28,677 nucleotides of DNA from Welwitschia mirabilis (GCA_051453625.1 JBOZIK010000001.1:259645436-259674112); one strand, 5' to 3'; positions 18,296 through 27,676 are shown, numbered from the stretch's first letter. The notes: generated by a model not told the origin, from the letters alone. Made by a program: numbers and translations.

Positions 18296-19991
18296 AATTG
18301 TTGCTACAAAATATATTTAGTAAGAAAAGGAGTTGCATTTTTGTATTTAAAAGCATTTGTTTTATTAGGGGAAAAGATGTCAAAGTTGAAACTTTTAATC
18401 AATACACACTCTTTATAGAAGTACCCCTTTTGCTCTTATTTGTAAGGCGCCCCTAAATTTAAGAAAACAAATGCATATTAATATGGAAAGTGATTTAGAT
18501 AGTTAAAAAATGTTTGAACATACAATATGAGGCTTATCATATTCTATCAAAGATAGTAAGTAAAAAACTTAATGTATTATTCTAAAGATGATATTGGATC
18601 ACCATTACCAACATTTACAAAACTCTATAAATGTCTATAATTAAATGTTCAACTTTTGTTACTATAAAAATATTTTATTATTAAAATTAATTCTACTACT
18701 TTTCCCCCTTTTAATGAATTAAGTGGACATCAGATTCTTCTAACTATGGTCTACTATTAATCTAATCACCTAACCTTGCCCCCACGTCAGTCTTTGTTTA
18801 GTGTTATAGTGTAAAGACTTGTACACTTAAGATGTCTTAGTTTAGTGTGATAGCAGAGAGAATTTGGCTTGGTAACTTTAAATTCAAAAAATGGAAGCAA
18901 GAAATACAATCCAAGGCTTTCCCGCTAAAACCCGAGGAGGAGTGGAAAGGGAAGACACTAAGGTAAATGACGAGTAAGAGGCCATTACAGAGAAAAAAGA
19001 GGGAAAAAGAGAGCATAAGTTTACAAGAAGAAAAATTAGTGGTAACATAATGTTCCCATGTCTTTGTGGTTGTAAGTTTGGTTCAACAAAAAAAAAAAAA
19101 GTAAGTGAGCATAAATCTTAAAATTAAACTAGATCTAAGCCTAATATTAAAGATAGCTATATCAGACTCGCATAAGCACTTGGGTATCCTAATGAGCTCT
19201 CATTTGATGATTGTTTAAATGGTTTCGTAGTGAAATGCACAAAATTTGACAAATGGAGAATAGGGCCATACCAAATGATTGAACCAAAAGAGGAAATGAT
19301 ATGAGTAAAGGAAAACTCTATTTGTCTTCAAACAAGCTGCGAAATGGAATGCTCAAGTGTTATGAGAGCCTCAATTAGCTATGGTAGCGTGCTCTCATGG
19401 CCTCAGATAGTTGTCGTTGTGCATTAAAACTCAAAAGTATGCATCCATAACATTAATTTTCATGTCATTTTGGAGTCATGTTTTTTAGTTTTTGCTTTTA
19501 TCGTCTTTGCTATTATTAGTTTGTGATTGATCAAAATATAAATGTATATGCAGTGTCAAATTACTGGCGCATAGAAAAAAGTTTCGTATGTAGATTTATG
19601 GAAGACCTCATCGTTTAATGATTTTCAAATTGTCTCAATTTAGGTTGTTTCATATACTATACATCAAACTTAAAAACGTAACCCCAAACTACAGGAAATC
19701 AGAGTTATAGCTCGTTCGTGAAAGCTAATTACAGTTTAACACAAGCGTTCAAGAAGATGTCAAAGGATATAAGCTTAGCTTTTTCAACAAGAAGTCAAAG
19801 AATTTATAGGTGAAATTATCTAATTGAGGCAGAAAAATATTTACAAGTGGAGTAGAATCATTGGACTCTGTATACTCTGGCATAGCCTGCGGGAAACAAA
19901 ATTGGAAACTGAAATAACAATATGTGAAACTAGAATATGTTTGTATCTCCATTGTGCACAAATATTAGAATACTTATTTAGCATTGAAAAA
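18296..19991. other. Spacer without identifiable gene
   Basis: AT-rich sequence with a poly(A) run of 13 at about 19088-19100 and a purine-rich stretch near 18895-19035. Open frames (for example 19749-19961, minus) carry no recognisable domain. Confidence 0.5.
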
Positions 19992-20143
19992 NNNNNNNNN
20001 NNNNNNNNNNNNNNNNNNNNNNNNNNNNNNNNNNNNNNNNNNNNNNNNNNNNNNNNNNNNNNNNNNNNNNNNNNNNNNNNNNNNNNNNNNNNNNNNNNNN
20101 NNNNNNNNNNNNNNNNNNNNNNNNNNNNNNNNNNNNNNNNNNN
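19992..20143. other. Assembly gap, 152 N
   Basis: Run of N. Sequence after it is somewhat richer in GC and pyrimidines. Confidence 1.
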
Positions 20144-20580
20144 TTTCGCGCATTGCATAGGGAGAGTTGCTCTGTTTCTGTGTTTGTGAAAGTCTGTATC
20201 AAAGTGATTAATATGTTAGTTTAAATTCCTTTTTCTATATTTGTGTAACTTTGAATCTAGTGATCTTTCAATGTCTAAGCCTGAATCCATTTCTATGACT
20301 TAGGTTTTTGCTCGTTTTCTTCCCGTACCTCAGCTGTGTCTCTAGTCCCTCAGCTATGTATTGCAGCCTCTTTCTTATCCTCTGCCTCAGCTTCTTTACC
20401 TTGCGCTCCTTCAATGCGTTCCAGCGGTTGGAGAGACCTTCAAATTGACCCACCTATCGTTCNNNNNNNNNNAAAACTTGAGGAGGTCTATACAGCAAAT
20501 CCCCTTCTTATAGACATTTTCCCACTAATGATGCTACATCTATTGTCACACTGGCCAAGCTTGAAGTAGAGTTGAGGTTG
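20144..20580. other. Small GC-richer segment, unrecognised
   Basis: The + strand frame 20336-20569 (Ala/Ser/Leu-rich, interrupted by a 10-N run) and the minus frame 20268-20453 (Lys/Arg-rich, with Leu-Arg-Gln-Arg-Ile-Arg-Lys-Arg) overlap, so at most one could be real. The repeated CCTCAGCT and CCTCAGCTT words around 20329, 20349 and 20385 give a low-complexity character. No family is recognised; a captured gene fragment is possible. Confidence 0.3.
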
Positions 20581-21119
20581 TAGGAGTTGAGTAACACTAT
20601 TCCATGGTTAGAAAGGATAATGAAGTAAAAAAATAGAGGACAAAAAGAGCAATGATTTAATAATAACGCACTTTTTATATTAGTGTGTCAAAGTTTTGGC
20701 GTTTCATTACTCGTAATGGGTGGGATTTCCATCATCGAGGGGTTTTAGGGTACATATTAAGTCATATAAAAATCCATCAATAGTATAGCACATGTTTATA
20801 ATCATTTTCTAGCATTTTCTTTAGAAGAATAGTTTAAAAAACTTGTTTAGGTACTAGGAATTGTTGTCTAATACCATCTTTTGTGGAATACGATAAAACA
20901 TCATATCATATGGTCTATATTTGTTGTGATAAGTTTTCCAAATGCTTTCTATTTCACTCCTTACATTGATAAATGTTTGCCTTCTTAAATTCATGGGCAT
21001 CTTAAAGCTAACAAAACAAATACTCTTCAGAGGGAGGATAATCACTAAAAGTTTGAGTTTGGCCTTTCCTATTTAAAAAAACAAATTCTTTTAAATTTAA
21101 AAATGAACTCATTTTCTTA
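20581..21119. other. AT-rich spacer
   Basis: No gene, RNA or repeat boundary seen. The 63-codon minus frame at 20854-21045 has no recognisable feature. Confidence 0.5.
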
Positions 21120-21245
21120 ATAATTATTTTTTTGAGAAATTATGCCTTTTTATTAATTAAAAATTCATCATTACATCAAAACTAATAAGCATTACATTAG
21201 ATACAATTGTAAATTGAAGTGGGAATGAAAATCATGAGTTTGTGA
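21120..21245 (-). mobile_element. Retroelement 3' end (copy 2, minus strand)
   Basis: This is the reverse complement of the element end at 18120-18295, with its A-rich tail towards lower coordinates. The homology stops where the gypsy LTR begins at 21246, so the LTR element probably inserted into this older copy. Confidence 0.5.
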
Positions 21246-21418
21246 TGTAGGAGCATCCTTAAAAAATAAAAATAATTTTTTTTTTTTTACTTAGGGTTGT
21301 AGTCACTAAGGTTAAGTGCACTCGCGTGGAAGATAAAATCCATCATATGTAATTGCTATGTAGGAAGAATGGGTAATTGCCATATAGGCACCATGTGTAG
21401 TTATTTAAATTAGTGTGC

Positions 21419-21523
21419 TTTAGATGGAATCTAGGTGTAAGGAATATGTCATGTTTAGAGGGCATTTAGGTGTAAAACATATGTTATGTTTAGAAGGAAT
21501 CTAGGTAGAAGGAATTTATTATC
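21419..21523 (+). repeat. Three tandem 35-bp units in the LTR U3
   Basis: Units 21419-21453, 21454-21488 and 21489-21523 each begin TTTAGA, continue with GG.ATCTAGGT or GG.ATTTAGGT and end in a TATGTTATG-like block. They sit about 90 bases upstream of the TATA box. The other LTR (27071-27125) has only one full unit and part of another. Confidence 0.75.
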
Positions 21524-21607
21524 TTTAAAAGCTATTTTTGGTAAAAAATGTAAAAGGCTAATGTTGGAAGATTGCTTCATGCTAAAGATTCCTTTTAAAG
21601 ACTTATG

Positions 21608-21615
21608 TATAAAAG
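21608..21615 (+). promoter_or_regulatory. LTR TATA box
   Basis: TATAAAAG aligns with TATAAATA at 27196-27203 in the second LTR, supporting a conserved LTR promoter. Confidence 0.6.
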
Positions 21616-22037
21616 AGTTGATGAGATGAAGGGTACGTTTTAGGAGATGCTTTGGGAGTTGGAGTTAAGAAGGGAGTAGTAAGAGATCTTGGAGTTAGAA
21701 GCTTGAAAAGAGCTCTTTGTTGGAAATTTTAGAATAATTTTCCATTTGTAAGATTTTGGCTCAATTTTGTTTCCCTTAAAGGCTACTCAGCATCAATGAC
21801 ATGAAAGTGAAGAAGCCGAATGTGATGCTTTAGAGGTGACTACTAAGACAGCTCATGGAAGCTCTACTAGTTGTTATTTTAGTTTATAAGCTTATGATTT
21901 CTATATCATTAATATAAAATGATTATTTCATTCCCTCAAATACATTGTTTATTGTATATTTCTTCTTTATTTTCTATTCTTCATTAGATATGTAGTTCCA
22001 AAAGTATTTTTGGAAGTTTTATTATGTTAGCACTACA

Positions 22038-22106
22038 TCATCTCATTTGTGAGTGAGTTTTGGGTTTATTTATAGTTGTTTGTTATTCTTGAATTTAGCT
22101 TAAAGG
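22038..22106 (+). promoter_or_regulatory. Decayed PBS and short leader of gypsy copy 1
   Basis: The 12 bases at 22043-22054 align with the PBS at 27614-27625 of the second copy but have lost recognisable complementarity to tRNA-Met. A leader of about 50 bases leads to the gag ATG. Confidence 0.5.
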
Positions 22107-23063
22107 ATGCCACCAAATAATCCAATAATTTCCTACCTATAAAAGCATCTTACAAGCCAAGAAGAAGTTGTGGAATATATCCTATATTTAGTGGATGTAA
22201 TGATAAAGAGGATGGATATGGATTATACACCCAAGCGTTTAGAACTAGTTAAAGAGAAAGGGTAGGATGAAGAACACTCTGTGATAGAGAAACTATCAAA
22301 CACAGATGGTATGCATAAAGTTTAAAGTACAAAGGAATGGAAGAGTCCCTTTATAAAATTCCTAGTGAAAATTGAATACAAGAACCCAATAAGCATGATT
22401 CCATTTTAAGGAAGCTTGACAGTAGAAAAGATTTAGGACTAGATTTGAACTTATGATGAACTAAAACCAATTAGTGGAAGCATGTTTAAAAGGGTCATCA
22501 AAATCAATGTTATTAGAGCTACATAGAGAAGAGTTTACAAGACAAGTTCATACCACTTTCATATAAGCTAGAGATAATAAGAAAGCTATAGATACTTCAA
22601 CAAGGAGAAACATCTATGACCTAGTACACAGAGAAGTTTCATGCACTTTCCATCTAACAAAAACATTTTCATTTTTGCTGAGAAGAAATACCTATGTACA
22701 AAATTGGTTTAAGAGTTGTTATTAAAGATAAAGTTGCATTATTTCTTTTAAAACAATAAAGTAAGCATACTAGTTGGCATTGTGAGTAGAAGAGTCATTG
22801 CAGTGATGGAGCAATTTAAATACAAGAAGATTTAAAGGAAAAAACAATAAAAAAGGGTCATCAACGAGGAGAAAAAAAAAATCAAGAATGGTAGAACATA
22901 GGCAAGGGAGATACCAGAAGTAGATAATGTATTACATGGAAAGAGGTAGAAGAGATAATTTTTTGGTAGTATACTACAAATATCATAAGCTAGAATACAA
23001 GTCTTACAAGTGTTCATTAAACAAAAAGGCTATGCACACAAATTCTATTTTTTAGCATGGTGA
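22107..23063 (+). pseudogene. gag: Gypsy gag, copy 1
   Basis: Capsid/nucleocapsid protein of the element. The ATG at 22107 is aligned with the one at 27677 in the second copy, in the same local context. The frame begins Met-Pro-Pro-Asn-Asn-Pro and continues Met-Asp-Met-Asp-Tyr-Thr-Pro-Lys-Arg-Leu-Glu-Leu. Later fragments match the second copy, including a Glu-Lys-Phe-His-Ala-Leu-like stretch near 22630. Near 22972-23016 a decayed CCHC zinc knuckle reads Tyr-Lys-Tyr-His-Lys-Leu-Glu-Tyr-Lys-Ser-Tyr-Lys-Cys: Cys-1, Cys-2 and the His are replaced, leaving only the last Cys. Several stops and at least one frame change make it inactive. Confidence 0.75.
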
Positions 23064-23069
23064 AACTAT

Positions 23070-23220
23070 TGAAATTGTGGTGTGGAAAAGATCAAATAGT
23101 TAAATCAGATCCAAGTTTTTCATTACTTTGGAAGGTCTAAATACAAATAAGAGTGCCTGTTTTGGCGTAGGAGATCCATAATACATGAAACTATAATAAC
23201 AAATCATTCTAATAATAACA
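23070..23220 (-). repeat. 3' LTR of the nested small element
   Basis: 151 bases aligned with 24414-24572. Shared blocks include GATCAAATAGTTAAAT, TTTTCATT, GGAGATCCA and AATAACAAA. On the minus strand it starts TGTTATTATT directly after the polypurine tract. Confidence 0.8.
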
Positions 23221-23378
23221 TTACTCCCTCTCAACATGAAAATTTATCTCAATATTTTTACATTACACAATGTACTCCCAAGATGTAGTTGAATCTTCCC
23301 ATTAAGGAATTTTGTATAACTTATAGAGAGATTCATCAATCTCTAGGATGAATTGTAGCCTTTGTTTATTGCCTCTCT

Positions 23379-23743
23379 NNNNNNNNNNNNNNNNNNNNNN
23401 NNNNNNNNNNNNNNNNNNNNNNNNNNNNNNNNNNNNNNNNNNNNNNNNNNNNNNNNNNNNNNNNNNNNNNNNNNNNNNNNNNNNNNNNNNNNNNNNNNNN
23501 NNNNNNNNNNNNNNNNNNNNNNNNNNNNNNNNNNNNNNNNNNNNNNNNNNNNNNNNNNNNNNNNNNNNNNNNNNNNNNNNNNNNNNNNNNNNNNNNNNNN
23601 NNNNNNNNNNNNNNNNNNNNNNNNNNNNNNNNNNNNNNNNNNNNNNNNNNNNNNNNNNNNNNNNNNNNNNNNNNNNNNNNNNNNNNNNNNNNNNNNNNNN
23701 NNNNNNNNNNNNNNNNNNNNNNNNNNNNNNNNNNNNNNNNNNN
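23379..23743. other. Assembly gap, 365 N
   Basis: Lies within the nested small element. Open frames spanning it are artefacts of N. Confidence 1.
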
Positions 23744-24398
23744 TTCCAACATGTGGGAATTACAAATCTTGGATGAAACTCTAACACTTTCCTTATAATG
23801 AAACTTTAAAACTAATTATAGACAATTATTGAAATAAATTTCAACATAACTTTCATTTAATACTTTTTACTAGAAATGAATTTTTAGTTAGTAGGTATCC
23901 CATACCAGCTACTATAAAAATTAATTCACATGTAAATCTCTTAAACTCCCTAGTTTAAGCAAAATTATCTTCAATTAAGACATCAATTTTTTGAAAACAC
24001 ACCATGTTTACAATGCATAATTTATATGAAGTGATTAATCTTGTTTCCCATCAACATCTAGAACTCAAGCTACTGCATGCTATCACTTTCCATTTGTATC
24101 ATACACTTCACATCATGTGCAGTTCTTTATATTGGTTTTACAATCTAGTGACACTTCTGAATAAAAATTGATTTACCATCTTGTTCTTATATCCCCATTA
24201 TTTCTTTCTTTACATCTATATTTCTACCATTCTATTCACTATCATGCTGCCTCTCTTTCCTGACTATACCCACTAGAATCTTTCCCAGAAGTATGAAGTC
24301 ACATGTTATAAGTGTGAGAGCATTTGCATAAGAAATGAGAGCATATTAAAAGCATCAGGACCATGAGGCTAGCTTGTTATGCTAGAGCCTCAAGCTAG
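23744..24398 (-). other. Non-coding interior of the nested small element
   Basis: AT-rich on both strands with stops in all frames. Reading from the PBS on the minus strand there is no gag start or pol motif. Near the PBS the words CTAGCTTG and AAGCTAG form local inverted repeats (24370-24398). Confidence 0.55.
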
Positions 24399-24410
24399 GC
24401 TTTGCTACCA
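24399..24410 (-). promoter_or_regulatory. PBS of the nested small element
   Basis: On the minus strand TGGTAGCAAAGC differs from TGGTATCAGAGC at two positions. It starts three bases after the LTR terminal CA. Confidence 0.7.
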
Positions 24411-24413
24411 TAA

Positions 24414-24572
24414 TGTTAAAGCTATGATGGAGAAATGATCAAATAGTTAAATTAGACTCAAGATTTTCATTGCTTTAGAAGGCTAAATACAAAATTAAAG
24501 CATCTGTTTTGGCATGGAGATCCACAATATGTGAAATGACAATAACAAACTATTATAATAATAATAGAAGCA
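24414..24572 (-). repeat. 5' LTR of the nested small element
   Basis: 159 bases matching 23070-23220. On the minus strand it begins TGCTTCTATT and ends CA just before the PBS. Confidence 0.8.
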
Positions 24573-24898
24573 ACTAAAGAATTAAAAAGAAAAAATTAGA
24601 AAGATTGCTAGTAAGAAAGGAAAAAAATATGATTATTAGAAGAACTCTCATGCAAGATGCAAACATTGTCAAGAAGACAACTAAATAAAGACATCTTTTA
24701 TTAACTAGATGTAAGTGAAAATAAAAGGTATGAAGTGTAATAAATGATAAAGAAAGCACTAAAAAATTGATTTTTAGTGAGATGATGGTAAAGTTAAATT
24801 TAGAGACCATGTTGCATTTGGTACCATAATGACTCTCTTAGCTACAAAATGGACATAATCAACATGAAAAGTAGTAACTTTAATAATCAATTTCATTA
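24573..24898. other. Gypsy interior between gag and protease linker
   Basis: Resumption of the gypsy element after the nested insertion. It should hold the protease, but no Asp-Thr/Ser-Gly motif can be read among the stops. Confidence 0.4.
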
Positions 24899-24899
24899 G

Positions 24900-25110
24900 G
24901 ATGTTGTTTTTATAAATGCTTATTATTTATTATTTGGTGGATGACATCAATATAATATAAAGTGCATGCATAATGGAGAGACAAATACTTGCATTATAGC
25001 TAATATGGAATAAAGATATTTGAATTATTTCTGGATCCAAAGGAAGATCTAGAATAAAAGACACATGTATGGTTCTTATTAAAAAAAAGAGGTAGTAAAC
25101 AAAATAAAAA
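24900..25110 (+). pseudogene. Gypsy protease-RT linker
   Basis: Frame 3 from 24900 reads Leu-Leu-Phe-Gly-Gly-stop-His-Gln-Tyr-Asn, then Lys-Cys-Met-His-Asn-Gly-Glu-Thr-Asn-Thr-Cys. In plant gypsy elements the corresponding block is Leu-Leu-Gly-Arg-Pro-Trp-Gln-Tyr-Asp followed by His-Asp/Asn-Gly-x-x-Asn-x-Tyr. It is a structural connector between protease and RT and gives strong support for Ty3/gypsy. Stops are at the Trp-equivalent codon and further downstream. Confidence 0.7.
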
Positions 25111-25144
25111 GAAGACTATGACATCGCAATGGTANNNNNNNNNN

Positions 25145-25630
25145 GAAGACAAAAGATTTATTAAAATCATTTATTGATATTTTTAGTGATGATTTTTGTT
25201 CTAGTTTATCACTTTTTAAGAGCATAAATCATTTAATAGATTTAGTACTCAGGGGTTCACTCCCAAAAAAAAGCACTATATAAGTATGAAATTTGCTAAA
25301 TAAGGGATTGATTAAGAAAGTTTATCAACATGTTTTATTTTAATAGAATTGACTCTAAGAAAGGATAGCAAGGAGTTAACTATCTATATTNNNNNNNNNN
25401 NNNNNNACAAGATAACTATAAGGTATTACTTTATTATTCTTATATGAATGATATTTTGGATTTTTTGACAAGTTCATCTATTTTTAACAAAATAGATTTG
25501 AAGAGTGAATATCATAATATTCATATCTAGGAAGGAGACAAATGGAAGATATCCTTTAAGACTCTAGATAGGTTGTATGAATGGTTGATAATGTCATTTA
25601 AATTTATAAATTCTCTAGTACATTCATAAG
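25145..25630 (+). pseudogene. Gypsy reverse transcriptase, N-terminal half
   Basis: From 25145, fragments match the plant gypsy Phe-x-Asp-Val-Phe and Ile-x-His-x-Ile-Asp-Leu blocks, with Gly-Ser-Leu-Pro-Lys, then Leu-Leu-Asn-Lys-Gly-Leu-Ile. From 25459 frame 1 reads Ser-Ile-Phe-Asn-Lys-Ile-Asp-Leu-Lys-Ser-Glu-Tyr-His-Asn-Ile-His-Ile, a stop, then Glu-Gly-Asp-Lys-Trp-Lys-Ile-Ser-Phe-Lys-Thr. This is the conserved KIDLRSGYHQIRI to EGDEWKTAFRT block, with the first catalytic Asp retained. Homology ends at the equivalent of FGLTNAPATF; the Tyr/Phe-x-Asp-Asp motif and the RNase H that should follow are absent. Integrase sequence begins instead. Confidence 0.85.
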
Positions 25631-25631
25631 G

Positions 25632-26655
25632 TTATGCATTCCTAGAGGATTAATAAGGGAAAGGATATTATAGGAAAAACATTATGAAGACATCTATAGA
25701 AATTTTAGGTTGAATAGATTACAAAAAATGTTAAAGAGATCATACCATAATTATAACATATAAAGAGACGTATAGTGAATAGTGTGAATTTTCTACACAT
25801 GTCATTAATAGTTTTAACAAAATAGTAAAAGAAGATAAGTATGTATTTCATCCTGGAATTACATTANNNNNNNNNNNNNNNNNNNNNNNNNNNNNNNNNN
25901 NNNNNNNNNNNNNNNNNNNNNNNNNNNNNNNGAAGCAATTCTTAAAACATTGCTATATTATTCTTCAAAGAGATTATGCATATCCATTATCTACCAAAAA
26001 TAATAGTTCCATATATAGATGTTACATTTGTTTCTCATTTTTTATGGATCCTATAACAAAAGAAGGATACTAAGTTACACTATTCTTTAATATATCATCC
26101 AAAAATAGATAGATAGATAGAAGTGATAAATTACAACTTTGAAATCTTACTAAGATGTCTTTATATAGGTAAGCCGAACATGTGAAAATATTACTTCTTG
26201 CATGTAAATTTTTTTAACAATAATTTAGTGATTTAATGTATAAGAAAATCATGATTGAATTGGTATATTTATATCACCAAAGGATGTCATATATGTTGCA
26301 TAATATACTAGAAGATTTGGTAATGGTAAAGGACTATGTAGAGAAAATTACAGAAATTCATGAATATGTATGGATATCTTTGGAATAATAAAACTCTAAA
26401 GCTAAGGATGCAATAAATAAGTACAAAGACATGTGAAGTTTAAGGGGGATAACACATTAATGGAATACCCATGGAAAAATAAGAAATCTCCCAAAGGAAC
26501 ATATAATAAGTTTAAGTTCTAGAAGATTTGTTCATGTAGAATTATGAAGAAGATTTCATGAAATACTTCCTAGTTAAATATTCTATAGAATGTAGGTATT
26601 TCAACTACATTCAATATTGCTAACTTAGTAAAGTATAAGGGAAAACCTATAGAGG
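25632..26655 (+). pseudogene. Gypsy integrase
   Basis: From 25632, frame 3 reads Leu-Cys-Ile-Pro-Arg-Gly-Leu-Ile-Arg-Glu and Glu-Lys-His, then Leu-Lys-Arg-Ser-Tyr-His, matching the region leading into the HHCC zinc-binding domain. Thr-Cys-His and Gln-Asn-Ser follow near 25770. A 65-N gap (25867-25931) covers the first catalytic Asp region. Then Val-Thr-Phe-Val-Ser-His-Phe, Lys-Leu-His-Tyr-Ser, Tyr-His-Pro-Lys-Ile-Asp-Arg-stop-Ile-Glu-Val-Ile-Asn match the YHPQTDGQTEVVN block, with the catalytic Glu retained. Near 26464-26620 the C-terminal block reads Pro-Lys-Gly-Thr-Tyr-Asn-Lys, Ile-Met-Lys-Lys-Ile-Ser and Gly-Ile-Ser-Thr-Thr-Phe-Asn-Ile-Ala-Asn-Leu. Many stops make it inactive. Confidence 0.88.
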
Positions 26656-26669
26656 ATGAATCTTGAATC

Positions 26670-26915
26670 ATGAAGCTACTAAAGTTGATCGAAGGGAAGA
26701 AGAAGAGGGATGAGAGACTAGTAAATTTTAAAATCCATGAGAAAACAACATGGAGGAAGGTGTATAAGGAGTTACTAGGAGATCTTACAAAGCATGCAAT
26801 TTGGATTTCAAAGAAGAACTACTTGCTAATATACTATAGAGGTATAACAAAAAAAAACCTTTTTCTTTTGATAAGTAACTTTCAAGTGGGGAGGACTATG
26901 TTGAAGAATCCTTAG
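26670..26915 (+). pseudogene. Chromodomain-like integrase tail
   Basis: An open frame of 81 codons is the longest uninterrupted piece of the element. Near codons 48-58, Leu-Thr-Lys-His-Ala-Ile-Trp-Ile-Ser-Lys-Lys resembles the end of plant chromovirus chromodomains (Glu-Asp-Ala-Thr-Trp-x-Ser/Glu-Glu). The usual Tyr-Leu-Val-Lys-Trp-Lys core is not legible, so a chromodomain is probable rather than certain. Chromodomains in this family guide insertion into heterochromatin. The frame runs through the polypurine tract into the LTR. Confidence 0.55.
26884..26895 (+). promoter_or_regulatory. Polypurine tract before gypsy LTR copy 2
   Basis: AAGTGGGGAGGA lies three bases before the LTR start TGTTGAAG. 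Such a tract primes plus-strand synthesis. Confidence 0.7.
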
Positions 26916-27608
26916 AAAATAAAANNNNNNNNNNNNTTTTAGGTAGTAGTTTATTTTCTAAGATTTAGTATGCTTATGTGGGAAATAAAATCCATCTTGT
27001 GTAATTGCCATATAGGAATCATGTGTATTTTCCATGAAATTTCCATGTATAATTATTTAAATTAGTAGGATTTAGAGGGAATTTAGGTGCAAGGAATAGG
27101 TGTGCGGCATAAGAAATATGTTATATTTAGAACCTACTTTTAGTAGAGGCTTATATTAGAGGATTCCTTCATGATAAATATTCTTCATTAAGCCTTATAA
27201 ATAGAAGATAGTAATGAGACGAAAGATATACTTTGAGAAATACTTTATGAGTTAGAGTTGTGAAATGGGTAGTGAGAAATCTTTTATTTGAAATGCTGTT
27301 AGAATCTCATTATTGGAAACTTAAGGATAAGTTTTATTATGTAAGAGTTTGACCGAGTTGTGTTTCCCTTAAAGGCTATCAAGCTTTAAAGAAGAAAAAG
27401 GTGTAAAGAAAAGCTAGGCTTTAGAGGTCATTACTAAGGAGGGATAATAGAAGCTTTATTAGTTGTGATTTCTATATCATTAATGTGAAGCGATTATTTC
27501 ATTTCTTCTAATATTTTATTTATTACACATTTCTTCTTTGTTTTCTATTCGTTACTAAATACAATATCTCAAAAGTGTTATTGGGGTTTTTGTTACATTA
27601 AATCAACA
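26899..27608 (+). repeat. Gypsy LTR copy 2
   Basis: It starts TGTTGAAGAATCC and ends AACA at 27605-27608, aligned along its whole length with 21246-22037. A TATA box, TATAAATA, is at 27196-27203. It contains one 12-N run. It is both the 3' LTR of the element to its left and the 5' LTR of the sequence to its right. Confidence 0.88.
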
Positions 27609-27613
27609 TCATC

Positions 27614-27625
27614 TAGTATTAGAGC
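27614..27625 (+). promoter_or_regulatory. PBS of the second gypsy unit
   Basis: TAGTATTAGAGC differs from the tRNA-Met PBS TGGTATCAGAGC by one G-to-A and one C-to-T change, both of the deamination type. It begins five bases after the LTR end. Confidence 0.75.
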
Positions 27626-27676
27626 AAGTTTTGGATGTATGTGGAGTTTGTTGTTGTCTTTGATTTTAGTTTAAAA

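Larger units (their letters stand above)
21246..22037 (+). repeat. Gypsy LTR copy 1
   Basis: It starts TGTAGGAGCATCCTTA, matching TGTTGAAGAATCCTTA at 26899, and ends in CA at 22036-22037. Shared landmarks are ATAAAATCCATC near 21333, GTGTAGTTATTTAAATTAGT near 21394, GTTTCCCTTAAAGGCTA near 21770 and TTCTATATCATTAATAT near 21899. A TATA box, TATAAAAG, lies at 21608-21615. It carries three tandem 35-bp units at 21419-21523. Confidence 0.88.
23070..24572 (-). mobile_element. Small LTR element with ~155-bp LTRs, TRIM-like, nested in gypsy
   Basis: Two direct terminal repeats (23070-23220 and 24414-24572) each show the TG...CA pattern when read on the minus strand. Inside the right LTR, on the minus strand, TGGTAGCAAAGC at 24410-24399 is a near match to the tRNA-Met PBS TGGTATCAGAGC. 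Inside the left LTR, TTGAGAGGGAGT (plus 23222-23233 complemented) is a polypurine tract. The interior is only about 1.2 kb including 365 N and has no gag or pol motif, so the element is non-autonomous. The flanks ACTAT (23065-23069) and ACTAA (24573-24577) agree at four of five bases, a probable target-site duplication. Confidence 0.8.
21246..27608 (+). mobile_element. Ty3/gypsy chromovirus-type LTR retrotransposon, decayed and internally deleted
   Basis: Two direct LTRs (21246-22037 and 26899-27608) flank gag, a protease-RT linker, RT, integrase and a chromodomain-like tail, in gypsy order with RT before integrase. A polypurine tract at 26884-26895 precedes the second LTR. The second half of RT and all of RNase H are missing at about 25630. 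A 1.5-kb element in opposite orientation (23070-24572) is nested after the gag zinc-knuckle region. LTR divergence is about a fifth or more by eye, so the element is old. A further PBS and gag follow 27608. Confidence 0.88.

Noticed and set aside
23302-23787. Frames of 128-161 codons around 23302-23787
   Set aside because: They are mostly the 365-N gap within the nested small element.
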